Assembly (NCBI GenBank): GCA_021405315.1
Contig: QWIH01000001.1
Coordinates: 1-64,000 of the forward strand
Length of the DNA: 64,000 nucleotides
Source: Leptolyngbya sp. PLA1
GTDB taxonomy: Bacteria; Planctomycetota; Phycisphaerae; Phycisphaerales; UBA1924
Reading direction: 5' to 3'
The notes beneath the pieces are model-generated. The model was not told the origin of the DNA. It was given only the letters and a program-made list of their open reading frames with translations, and searched no databases. Numbering within the stretch: position 1 is the stretch's first letter; each line of letters opens with the position of its first letter. Position numbers and translations under genes: made by a program. Positions 16,944 through 23,817 of the stretch are shown here, one piece after another.

Positions 16944-17573
16944 CTATCGCCGACGACGACCGAGCGCGACGAGTGCGCCGGCGACGATGAGCGCGGCGGG
17001 GCCGCTGGAGGGGATGCCGTTGAGCGATTCGATGGTGAAGTCGATGCGGTCGCCGGTGGAAACATCGCGGAAGTAGCCAACGCCGAAGGTGAAGTCGTTG
17101 ATGGTCAGCGAGGCATCGGGGAGCGTGTCGGAGGAGAAGACGGTGGAACTCATGTCTCGGAACTGGATGTAGAGCTCGGCGGAAGGCTGCGGGACGCCAT
17201 TGACGACGATCCCGGTGGAGCCGAAGACTTCCATCTCCTGGAAGGTGGGCACGACGGGGTTGAGCGTGACGAAGACATCGAAGAAGGACTCGATGACCAC
17301 GTCTCCCGAGGCAAGGGTGAAGGTGAAGGACTGGGGTGGGGCCTGCGGATAGCGCCCGAAGTTTGTGCTCGGGGATTGGTCCGGCGTCGTCGAGTCGTAG
17401 GAGAAGGTGCCCGAGCAGGCCTGGCCTACGAAGGGGCTCGTGCCGTAGGGCGGCGTGGGTGTGAGGACGCGCACCGTCCCTCCCCAGGAGTAGGTGACAA
17501 CCTGCGCGCCGGCGCTCGAGGCCACGCAGGCCATAGCGCCGATCGCGGCGATCTGGATGACCCGGGTATTCAT
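16944..17573 (-). CDS. Secreted protein with PEP-CTERM-like sorting tail
   Basis: The 209-residue exported protein has a signal peptide (about 1-24, AGAQ), a Ser/Thr/Pro-rich beta-type body, and the C-terminal pattern SGPAALIVAGALVALGRRRR, a hydrophobic segment with an Arg tail. It neighbours another protein with the same kind of tail (start at 16782), but the bodies are not obviously related. GAGGAGG precedes the ATG, and a plausible promoter lies 80 bases upstream. The function of the mature domain is unknown; planctomycete genomes encode many such proteins. Confidence 0.72.
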   Translation of the reverse strand: MNTRVIQIAAIGAMACVASSAGAQVVTYSWGGTVRVLTPTPPYGTSPFVGQACSGTFSYDSTTPDQSPSTNFGRYPQAPPQSFTFTLASGDVVIESFFDVFVTLNPVVPTFQEMEVFGSTGIVVNGVPQPSAELYIQFRDMSSTVFSSDTLPDASLTINDFTFGVGYFRDVSTGDRIDFTIESLNGIPSSGPAALIVAGALVALGRRRR

Positions 17574-17653
17574 GATGTCCTCCTCGCGATTCGCCTGCGG
17601 CAATCCGGGAGTGGCCTCCGGGAGAACGGCCGCAAACTCGCACTTCAGCATCC

Positions 17654-17681
17654 ATAATAACATGGCGTGACGGATCGTCCA
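17654..17681 (-). promoter_or_regulatory. Putative promoter of the PEP-CTERM-like gene at 17573
   Basis: TGGACG (17681-17676, 4 of 6 to TTGACA) and TATTAT (17659-17654, 5 of 6 to TATAAT) are spaced by 16 bases, in a conspicuous AT-rich patch of an otherwise GC-rich region. They would give a leader of about 70 bases ending in a strong ribosome site. The rest of the roughly 300-base gap to 17873 shows nothing else. Confidence 0.4.
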
Positions 17682-17873
17682 CCAGGTTCGAGGAAGCTCG
17701 CTCGCAATGGCGTTGAATTCACGTGGCGTTTGCAGCCGGTTCGCATGGAGAGGGCGCGTGCGCGTCGGGGTGGGCGCCGGGACGGGCCGCGCGTGGGGTG
17801 CGGAGGGGCGGGCGCGTCGGGGAGTGCGCCCGCCTCGGGCGGGCATGGGGTGGGGGCGGCCAAGCAAGGTCGG

Positions 17874-18647
17874 CTAGAGCCTTGCGTCTTGCCAGGCGCG
17901 GAAGGTGCGGCGCCAGGCCGAGACGGCGTCGGGGTCGATGTCGACGCTGAGCACGCGTTCGTCGCTGCCGAGTTCGGCGAGGACGTCGCCCTTCGGCCCG
18001 ATGACGATGGAGCCGCCGGAGTAGTCGAGCGGCTGTCCGAGGGCGCCGGGCTCGCGGCCCACGCGGTTGCAGGCGAGGACGAAGGCCTGATTCTCGATGG
18101 CGCGGGCGAGGAGGAGCGCACGCCAGTGCGCGTGCCGCACGCTGGGCCAGCATGCGGCGACGGCGAATGCGGAGGCCCCGCGTTTGAGGCCGAGCCGGAA
18201 GAGTTCCGGGAAGCGAAGGTCGTAGCAGATGGCGGGGCAGATGGAGAGGGCTCCCCAGGGCCAGGTGAGTACCTCGTCGCCCGGGTCGAAGTTGGTGCGC
18301 TCGGTGGGGAAGGGGTGAACCTTGGCGTACTCGGGGCCTGTGCTCCCATCGGGGAATGCGACGGAGAGGACGTTTCTGCCTCGGCCGTCGGGGGTCTGGA
18401 GCGTGCGGCCCCCGGCGACGGTGGCCCGCATTTTCTGCGCGGTGTCACGGAGAAAGCCGAGGATGGCGCTGTGGTGGTCGGCGGTACGGGAAACTTCGAA
18501 GGAAAAGCCGGTGGCGAACATCTCAGGGAGGAGGATGAGGTCGCCCGGTTCAACGTGGGTGCCTGCAAGGAGTTGTGCGGCCCGTCGGAGATTGGCGGCG
18601 GGATCTTCCCAGGCGATGTTGAGTTGGACCAGATGGGCTCTGGGCAT
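17874..18647 (-). CDS. Nitrilase-superfamily amidase (omega-amidase/YafV-like)
   Basis: The 257-residue protein has the carbon-nitrogen hydrolase catalytic triad: E42 in LLPEMFATGF, K109 in YAKVHPFP and C141 in CPAICYDLRFPELF. EMFATGFSF and ICYDLRFPE are closest to the YafV/Nit2 type, which hydrolyse omega-amides such as 2-oxoglutaramate in metabolite repair or methionine salvage. Substrate assignment is inference from these motifs. It is cytosolic, with no signal. No ribosome site is visible before the ATG; a -10-like hexamer is. Confidence 0.85.
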   Translation of the reverse strand: MPRAHLVQLNIAWEDPAANLRRAAQLLAGTHVEPGDLILLPEMFATGFSFEVSRTADHHSAILGFLRDTAQKMRATVAGGRTLQTPDGRGRNVLSVAFPDGSTGPEYAKVHPFPTERTNFDPGDEVLTWPWGALSICPAICYDLRFPELFRLGLKRGASAFAVAACWPSVRHAHWRALLLARAIENQAFVLACNRVGREPGALGQPLDYSGGSIVIGPKGDVLAELGSDERVLSVDIDPDAVSAWRRTFRAWQDARL

Positions 18648-18653
18648 GGGCTC

Positions 18654-18659
18654 ACGGTA
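18654..18659 (-). promoter_or_regulatory. Putative -10 element of the amidase gene
   Basis: TACCGT lies six bases before the ATG at 18647. The divergent maf gene starts at 18726, so both promoters share this 78-base interval. Confidence 0.4.
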
Positions 18660-18725
18660 GTACCGAGCCTTGGCCGAAAGTGAGTGGGAAGAAAGAGGAA
18701 CAAGACGGAGACAGGGAGGTCGGAA

Positions 18726-19379
18726 ATGACGGTGGCGCAGGTGATTCCAGGGCGGGCATTCATGGAAGAGATGATGGGGCCGGAAGTGCGGAGCGCGGGG
18801 ATCGTGCTCGCGAGCCGGTCGCCGCGGCGGCGCGCGCTGCTGGAGGGCGCGGGGATTTCGCACGTGTGCCTTTCGCCGGCATTCGACGATGCGGTGTTGA
18901 AGCCCGGCAACGCGACGCCTCGGGGCTGGGTGATGTCGCTGGCGTTTTTGAAGGCCTGGGCGGCGGCCCGCGAGGGGGCGGAGGGGCTGATCCTGGGCGC
19001 GGACACGGCGTGCCTGCTGGATGGAGAGCTGATCGGCACGCCCCGTGATCACGCGGAAGCCGCGGGGATGATCCGGAGCTTTTCGGGTCGGGAGCACGAG
19101 GTCGTGACGGGCGTGGCGCTGGTGGACCCGGTGACGGGGCGCCGGTGCATGTTCGCGGACAGCGCGACGGTGAAGATGGGGGAGATCGGCGAGGATGAGA
19201 TCGAGCGGTACGTGTCGACGGGGGCGTGGCGGGGAAAGGCGGGTGCGTACAACCTTTCCGAGAGATTGGACGCCGGTTGGCCGATCACGTATGACGGCGA
19301 CCCGGAGACGATCATGGGCCTGCCGACCCGGCTGGTTGTCCGGGCGCTCCGAACGAACTTCCCTGAGCATTTGAGCTGA
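18726..19379 (+). CDS. maf: Maf-family nucleoside triphosphate pyrophosphatase
   Basis: Maf proteins hydrolyse non-canonical or house-cleaning nucleoside triphosphates and are linked to septum arrest. The 217-residue product has LASRSPRRRALL (28-39), the catalytic Asp in GADTACLLDG (91-100), and SFSGREHEVVTGVAL and GKAGAYNLSE in the second half. The frame opens earlier, but ATG at 18726 has GGGAGG six bases upstream. It still carries about 25 residues before the Maf fold, so an internal start is possible. A small membrane protein follows 15 nt downstream. Confidence 0.9.
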   Translation: MTVAQVIPGRAFMEEMMGPEVRSAGIVLASRSPRRRALLEGAGISHVCLSPAFDDAVLKPGNATPRGWVMSLAFLKAWAAAREGAEGLILGADTACLLDGELIGTPRDHAEAAGMIRSFSGREHEVVTGVALVDPVTGRRCMFADSATVKMGEIGEDEIERYVSTGAWRGKAGAYNLSERLDAGWPITYDGDPETIMGLPTRLVVRALRTNFPEHLS

Positions 19380-19394
19380 GGACCGGATCACCGC

Positions 19395-19805
19395 ATGAGC
19401 ACACCAGACCTGACGCTTGCCTTGGGCGGCGCACTCGCCCCGCTGTGGATCGTGGCCCCGCTGGGGGTGGTGACGCTCCTGGTGGTGTCCGGGCACGTGC
19501 TGGGGCTGTGGAGGGCTGAGATGCCGGCCAGCCGTCGGCGGATCCGGATCGCGAACGGGCTGCTGATGATGATGTCGATCCCGCTGGGGGTGTACGCGAT
19601 GTCGGTGGCGGACCCTGCGGTGCAGAAGCGGGAGTTTCTGCTGTCGTGGATGATGATCGTGGGGCTGGTGACGCTGGTGCTGGCCCTGGCGGCGGGGGAC
19701 ATCCTGAACAACTGGCGGTTGTACTTTGCGGAGAAGAGGCGGCTGGCGCGCGAGGTGCACGAATCGGTGGGGCGCGACGCGGCGGATGCGCCGGGCTCGT
19801 GCTGA
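19395..19805 (+). CDS. Small integral membrane protein, unknown
   Basis: The 136-residue protein has three hydrophobic segments (about 12-38, 52-70 and 81-103) and a charged C-terminal tail (AEKRRLAREVHESVGRDA). I recognise no family motif. It sits between maf and lpxK, on the same strand as both, 15 nt after maf and 34 nt before the lpxK start. It may therefore share the maf transcript. Confidence 0.65.
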   Translation: MSTPDLTLALGGALAPLWIVAPLGVVTLLVVSGHVLGLWRAEMPASRRRIRIANGLLMMMSIPLGVYAMSVADPAVQKREFLLSWMMIVGLVTLVLALAAGDILNNWRLYFAEKRRLAREVHESVGRDAADAPGSC

Positions 19806-19826
19806 GAGGGGCCGCCAGCAGCCGCA

Positions 19827-19832
19827 TAGCCT
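19827..19832 (+). promoter_or_regulatory. Putative -10 element of lpxK
   Basis: TAGCCT lies seven bases before the ATG at 19840. No Shine-Dalgarno is visible in the seven bases between. Confidence 0.4.
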
Positions 19833-19839
19833 GTGCCCG

Positions 19840-20937
19840 ATGCAGGGCGGAGGCGCACAGCAAGGCGAGGGCGAGTCGTGGGCACGAGGCCCGATTCCCG
19901 GGTGGATCGCGCGGCCGCTGGTGCCGCTGTATCGCGCGGTGATCACAAGGCGGAACCGGCGGTTCGACGCGCGGCGGGGCGTGGTGGAGCTTGACCGGCC
20001 GGTGATCAGCGTGGGGAATCTGTCCGTCGGGGGCACGGGGAAGACGCCGATGGTGGCGTGGCTGGTGGGGCTGCTGCGCGGGGCGGGGCGTGACCCGGCG
20101 GTGGCGATGCGGGGGTATCGGGCAGGTCCGGAGGGATCGGACGAGGCGCTGGAGTACGCGGCGGAGTTCACGGACCTGCCGGTCGTGGCTCGGGCGGACC
20201 GGCTGAGCGGGCTGCTCGACCTGTTCGCGAGCGAGCGTGGCGAGCGGGTGGACGTGGTGGTGCTGGATGACGGCTTCCAGCATCGTCGGATCGCGCGGCA
20301 ACTGGACATCGTGCTGGTGGACGCGACGCGGAGCCCGTTTGACGGGGCGTTGCTGCCCGCGGGCTGGCTGCGCGAGCCGGTGGAGAGCCTGGGGCGTGCG
20401 GGGGCGGTGGTCATCACGCACGCGGGGCGGGTGTCGGGGGCGGCGTTGACGGAACTTCGAGAGCGGCTGTCGCGGGCGGCGCCGGGGGCGAGGATTGCCT
20501 CGTGCGAGCACGTCTGGAGGGGACTGAGGTTGCACGGCGGGGCCGGTCCGGGAGAAGAGGTGCCGGCGTCGTGGCTTCGAGGGGGTCGGCTCGTCGCGTG
20601 CTGCGCGATCGGGAATCCCGGGCCGTTTCTGGCGGGGGTCAGGGCGCAGGGGGCGGAGGTGCGGGAGATGGTGCTGCGTGATCACGACCCGTTCGGGGCG
20701 GAAGCCGCGGGGCGCCTGGCGGCGTTGGCGCGCGAGCACGGGGCGAGGGGGATCGTGGTGACGGGGAAGGATTGGGCGAAGCTAGCGCGGTACCCGGCGG
20801 CTGCCTGGCCCTGCCCGGTGGCGGTGCCCCGGCTTGGGCTGGAGTTCCGTGAGGGGCGAGAAGGGCTGGAGAGGCTGGCGCTGGAGACGGCGGGGCTGGA
20901 CCTGGGCCGTGGGGAAAGCGTGGCCGGGGAGGCCTAA
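19840..20937 (+). CDS. lpxK: Tetraacyldisaccharide 4'-kinase (lipid A synthesis)
   Basis: LpxK phosphorylates the lipid A disaccharide at the 4' position on the cytoplasmic face of the inner membrane. The 365-residue protein has an N-terminal membrane-associating segment, the P-loop ISVGNLSVGGTGKTP (56-70) and the hallmark DDGFQHRRIARQLDIVLVDA (about 146-165). The start is chosen at 19840 because the upstream open frame overlaps the preceding gene. With hldE in the window, it shows that this organism makes lipid A-type lipopolysaccharide. Confidence 0.92.
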   Translation: MQGGGAQQGEGESWARGPIPGWIARPLVPLYRAVITRRNRRFDARRGVVELDRPVISVGNLSVGGTGKTPMVAWLVGLLRGAGRDPAVAMRGYRAGPEGSDEALEYAAEFTDLPVVARADRLSGLLDLFASERGERVDVVVLDDGFQHRRIARQLDIVLVDATRSPFDGALLPAGWLREPVESLGRAGAVVITHAGRVSGAALTELRERLSRAAPGARIASCEHVWRGLRLHGGAGPGEEVPASWLRGGRLVACCAIGNPGPFLAGVRAQGAEVREMVLRDHDPFGAEAAGRLAALAREHGARGIVVTGKDWAKLARYPAAAWPCPVAVPRLGLEFREGREGLERLALETAGLDLGRGESVAGEA

Positions 20938-20946
20938 ACTCCCCTC

Positions 20947-21033
20947 CCCCGTCTCTGTCCGGCCTCGCGGAGGCCGTCCCCGGTGTGATCCGGGCAAGGT
21001 CAGACGGGGATCGACCCCCGGCCCGACGGGCCG
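20947..21033 (+). promoter_or_regulatory. Structured 5' leader of rpsP with a possible three-way junction
   Basis: CCCCGTCT (20947-20954) pairs with AGACGGGG (21002-21009). It encloses two perfect hairpins: CGGCCTC/GAGGCCG (20960-20966/20970-20976) and CCCGG/CCGGG (20979-20983/20990-20994). A fourth hairpin, CGGCCC/GGGCCG (21019-21024/21028-21033), sits just before the rpsP ribosome site. Nested pairing of this quality within 90 bases is unlikely by chance, even in GC-rich DNA. It may be an autoregulatory r-protein leader. The lack of a U-run argues against a simple lpxK terminator. Confidence 0.5.
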
Positions 21034-21053
21034 ATGACGAGAAGGAGCGATTG

Positions 21054-21401
21054 ATGGTTCGTATCAGAATGCAGCGTCTTGGCCGGAGGAACCGCCCCTT
21101 CTACCGCATCGGCGTGGCGGAGAAGAACACGCGCAGGAACGGCCCGCTGATCGAGTCTCTGGGGTTCTATGACCCGGTCGAGAAGGATCCGGCGAAGCAG
21201 CTCAAGGTGAACGCGGAGCGCGTGAAGTACTGGATTTCGAAGGGGGCGCAGCCGAGCGATACCTGCCGCGACTTCTTCGGGAAGCTGGGGCTGATCGACG
21301 TGAAGGCGTGGGAGGCGGACCGGAAGGCTGATCGCGAGGCGCTCGCGGAGCGGCTGGCGAAGAAGGCCGCAGAGCCCGTGAAGGAAGAGAAGAAGAAGTA
21401 G
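21054..21401 (+). CDS. rpsP: 30S ribosomal protein S16
   Basis: S16 is a small-subunit assembly protein. At 115 residues it begins MVRIRMQRLGRRNRPFYRI and has the S16 core GPLIESLGFYDPVEKD (about 34-49). A Lys/Glu/Ala-rich tail extends beyond the usual 80-90 residues. GAAGGAG at 21040-21046 sets the start at 21054. It opens the conserved rpsP-trmD-rplS neighbourhood; rimM, normally between rpsP and trmD, is absent here, and an inverted gene sits in its place. Confidence 0.96.
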   Translation: MVRIRMQRLGRRNRPFYRIGVAEKNTRRNGPLIESLGFYDPVEKDPAKQLKVNAERVKYWISKGAQPSDTCRDFFGKLGLIDVKAWEADRKADREALAERLAKKAAEPVKEEKKK

Positions 21402-21425
21402 TTCCCACGTTCAGGACGAGAGCTC

Positions 21426-21454
21426 AAACCCCCGCGAGATGCGGGGGTTTTTTT
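21426..21454 (+). terminator. Intrinsic terminator of rpsP
   Basis: A perfect 10-bp stem, AAACCCCCGC (21426-21435) and GCGGGGGTTT (21441-21450), with a five-base loop is followed by further T residues to 21454. It lies 25 bases after the rpsP stop. Confidence 0.9.
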
Positions 21455-21475
21455 GTTGGGAGCGGCGGGGCGCCC

Positions 21476-22363
21476 TCAGGGGCGGCTCTCGTCCGGCTCG
21501 ACGTGGATGAGGACGTGGACGACCTCGGGGTGGGCGGCCTTGACGGTGGCCTTGACCTTTCCCGCGAGCGCGTGGGCCGTGCGTACGTCGAGGGTGGGAT
21601 CGACGTGGAGGTGCATGTCGAGGAGGAAGCCCCGGCCGCTCTTGCGGGCGTGGAGTTTTTCGACGAGGCGGACGCCGTCGACGGCGGCGGCGGTGGCCCG
21701 GACCGCGGACACGAGGGGGGCGGAGGTGGCATCGAGGAGTTCGCGGATGGCGGGGCGCATGAGCCTGATGCCGGTGAGGAGGATGACGCCGCTGGCGAGG
21801 ATGGCGGCGACTTCGTCGGCGAGGACGAGGCGGGGCATGTCGAGGCGGCTGGGGCCCCAGATTGCGACGGAGACACCGAGGAACGCGGCGGCGGAGGTGA
21901 TGGCGTCGGAACGGTGGTGCCAGGCATCGGCGCGGGCGGCGTCGGAGCGGAGTTCGTCCGCGCCGCGGAGGACGACACGGAAGAGCAGTTCCTTGGTGAT
22001 GATGACGCCGACCAGCACAAGAAGGGTCCAGGGGTGGGGGGCCGCGTGGGGGGTGAGAATCTCGGCAAAGGCCCGCACGACGATGTAGGCGGCGGCGATC
22101 ACGAGGAGCGCGCCGACGGTGAGGGCGGACATGGTCTCGGCCCGGCCGTAGCCGTAGGGGTGGTCCTCGTCGGGCTCTCGGCTCGCGACACGGAAGCCCT
22201 GCCAGACGACGATGGAGCCGACGGTGTCGGCGAGGGATTCAACGGCGTCGGCGATGAGTGCGCTGGAGTGGCCCAGGACGCCTGCGAGGAACTTTCCGAT
22301 GGCGAGGAGGAGGCTGACCACGAGGCCGATCAGCGTGTTTCGCTTGAGTTGGCCGGTCGACAT
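21476..22363 (-). CDS. Cation diffusion facilitator transporter
   Basis: CDF proteins export divalent metals (Zn, Co, Cd, Fe or Mn) in exchange for protons. The 295-residue protein has six membrane helices within about 8-200. Metal-site residues are visible in SSALIADAVESLADT (33-47) and WHHRSDAITS (148-157), and the conserved HPYGYGRAE is at 68-76. A cytoplasmic domain with LLDMHLHVDP follows. Metal specificity cannot be read safely. It is transcribed against rpsP and trmD; the start at 22363 lacks a ribosome site but has TACGAT five bases upstream. Confidence 0.92.
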   Translation of the reverse strand: MSTGQLKRNTLIGLVVSLLLAIGKFLAGVLGHSSALIADAVESLADTVGSIVVWQGFRVASREPDEDHPYGYGRAETMSALTVGALLVIAAAYIVVRAFAEILTPHAAPHPWTLLVLVGVIITKELLFRVVLRGADELRSDAARADAWHHRSDAITSAAAFLGVSVAIWGPSRLDMPRLVLADEVAAILASGVILLTGIRLMRPAIRELLDATSAPLVSAVRATAAAVDGVRLVEKLHARKSGRGFLLDMHLHVDPTLDVRTAHALAGKVKATVKAAHPEVVHVLIHVEPDESRP

Positions 22364-22368
22364 GAGGG

Positions 22369-22374
22369 ATCGTA
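22369..22374 (-). promoter_or_regulatory. Putative -10 element of the cation efflux gene
   Basis: TACGAT lies five bases before the ATG at 22363. The divergent trmD element is about 50 bases away on the other strand. Confidence 0.4.
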
Positions 22375-22423
22375 GCGGAGGCTCGCGCGCCCCCCTCGGC
22401 AGGACGCTCCGGCTCGCCCCGGG

Positions 22424-22429
22424 TATGGT
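22424..22429 (+). promoter_or_regulatory. Putative -10 element of trmD
   Basis: TATGGT lies eight bases before the ATG at 22438. No Shine-Dalgarno is seen in the eight bases between. Confidence 0.4.
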
Positions 22430-22437
22430 TCTGTGGA

Positions 22438-23166
22438 ATGCGGATCGATGTGCTGACGACATTTCCGGAGATGTTCGGCGACCAGCCACCGGCGGCGCTG
22501 GGGGTTTCGATCCCCGGACGGGTGCGGCGGGCGGGGCTGGCGGAGGTGCACGCGACGGACATCCGGGGGTTTTCGGAGAACAAGCACGCGAAGACGGATG
22601 ACCGGCCCTTTGGAGGCGGGCCCGGGATGGTGATGATGTGCCAGCCACTGTGGGACGCGGTGGCCGCGGTGGAGGGTCAGGACGCGCGGCCCGCGAGGCG
22701 GATCCTGATGAGCCCGCAGGGGGAGCGATTGGCGCAGGCCAGGGTGGAGGAGTTGGCGGCGTCGCCGCGGCTGCTGATCATCGCGGGGCACTACGAGGGG
22801 ATTGATGAGCGGGTGATCGAGGAGTTATCGCCTCTGGAGATCAGCGTGGGGGACTATGTGCTGTCGTCGGGGGAACTGGCGGCGATGGTGCTGATCGACG
22901 CGGTGCTGAGGCTGCTCCCCGGAGCGTTGGGGGACGAGGAGTCGGCGGGGCAGGACAGCTTCGGGGAGGTGACGGTGCCGCGGGGCGGGTCGGCAAGGCT
23001 GCTGGACTGCCCTCATTACACGAAGCCGAGGGAGTGGCGGGGCCGGACGGTGCCGGAGGTGCTGCTGTCGGGCGATCATGGGAAGATCGCGGCGTGGAGG
23101 CTGGAGCAGCGGCTGCGGCGGACGCGGGAGAGGCGGCCGGATGTGCTTGGGCCGGATGTTCCTTGA
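22438..23166 (+). CDS. trmD: tRNA (guanine-37-N1)-methyltransferase
   Basis: TrmD makes m1G37 in tRNAs and so prevents +1 frameshifting. The 242-residue SPOUT-fold enzyme shows MRIDVLTTFPEMF (1-13), DDRPFGGGPGMVM (about 55-67), LIIAGHYEGIDERV (about 112-125) and ISVGDYVLSSGELA (about 133-146) of the trefoil-knot AdoMet site. CPHYTKPREWRG lies near 184. It lies 147 bases before rplS, as in the classical operon. Confidence 0.96.
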   Translation: MRIDVLTTFPEMFGDQPPAALGVSIPGRVRRAGLAEVHATDIRGFSENKHAKTDDRPFGGGPGMVMMCQPLWDAVAAVEGQDARPARRILMSPQGERLAQARVEELAASPRLLIIAGHYEGIDERVIEELSPLEISVGDYVLSSGELAAMVLIDAVLRLLPGALGDEESAGQDSFGEVTVPRGGSARLLDCPHYTKPREWRGRTVPEVLLSGDHGKIAAWRLEQRLRRTRERRPDVLGPDVP

Positions 23167-23255
23167 ACGGGAGAGCATGTCCGGACGGGCCCCGAACACT
23201 GGGTCGTGGGGTTGCGAGGGCGTGGAAAGGTGGATGGTTCCGGCCTATCGTCGGG

Positions 23256-23296
23256 GCCCCAGATTGAAGGCAACCCGGGGCGACAAGCCCCATTTT
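23256..23296 (+). promoter_or_regulatory. Possible attenuator in front of rplS
   Basis: GGGGC (23277-23281) can pair with GCCCC (23287-23291). This forms a short hairpin followed by ATTTT, 17 bases before the rplS start. It can alternatively pair with GCCCC at 23256-23260, which would prevent that hairpin. Mutually exclusive pairing is the logic of an attenuator. The stems are only five pairs long. A TATCGT at 23246-23251 may start a transcript that lacks the upstream arm. Confidence 0.3.
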
Positions 23297-23312
23297 GACC
23301 GCGAGGACCGCC

Positions 23313-23720
23313 ATGCACGCCATCCTTGAAGAGATCAACAAGTCCGCCCTGAAGACCGACATCCCGAACTTTCGGACGGGCGACACGCTGAACGTTTCGT
23401 TCCGAATCGTGGAAGGAGACAAGGAGCGCGTGCAGGTGTTCCAGGGCGTGTGCATCGTTCGGCACGGCCGGGGCATCAACGAGATGGCGGCGGTTCGGAA
23501 GGTCGTGGACGACGTGGGTGTCGAGCGTATTTTCCCCTTGAACTCGCCGCTGGTCTCGAAGATCGAGATCGTGCGCCGCGCGGACACCCGTCGCAGCCGG
23601 CTGTATTACCTGCGCGATCGAACGGGCAAGTCTCGTCGTCTGCGGGATCAGCGTCGCGGGCTGAAGCACAACTCGGGCGACGGCGTGTCGGGCTTCGCCG
23701 ACAAGGCGGCGAAGGCCTGA
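23313..23720 (+). CDS. rplS: 50S ribosomal protein L19
   Basis: L19 sits at the 30S-50S interface. The 135-residue product has the L19 core FRTGDTLNVSFRIVEGDKER (about 18-37), VQVFQGVCIVRHGRGINE and SRLYYLRDRTGKSRR, followed by a 25-residue basic tail. The frame opens with TTG at 23295, but ATG at 23313, with GAGG just upstream, gives the standard N-terminus MHAILEEINKSALK. Confidence 0.96.
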   Translation: MHAILEEINKSALKTDIPNFRTGDTLNVSFRIVEGDKERVQVFQGVCIVRHGRGINEMAAVRKVVDDVGVERIFPLNSPLVSKIEIVRRADTRRSRLYYLRDRTGKSRRLRDQRRGLKHNSGDGVSGFADKAAKA

Positions 23721-23744
23721 GGCGATGAACAACTGAGCGAGACG

Positions 23745-23771
23745 CGCCCGCCGAGGTCGGCGGGCGTTTTT
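23745..23771 (+). terminator. Intrinsic terminator of rplS
   Basis: A nine-pair stem, CGCCCGCCG (23745-23753) and CGGCGGGCG (23758-23766), with a four-base loop is followed by TTTTT and, after CG, TTTT. Confidence 0.9.
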
Positions 23772-23817
23772 CGTTTTGGCAGGGGCGGTACAGTGGCGGG
23801 GACAGGAAGGAGGCGTC

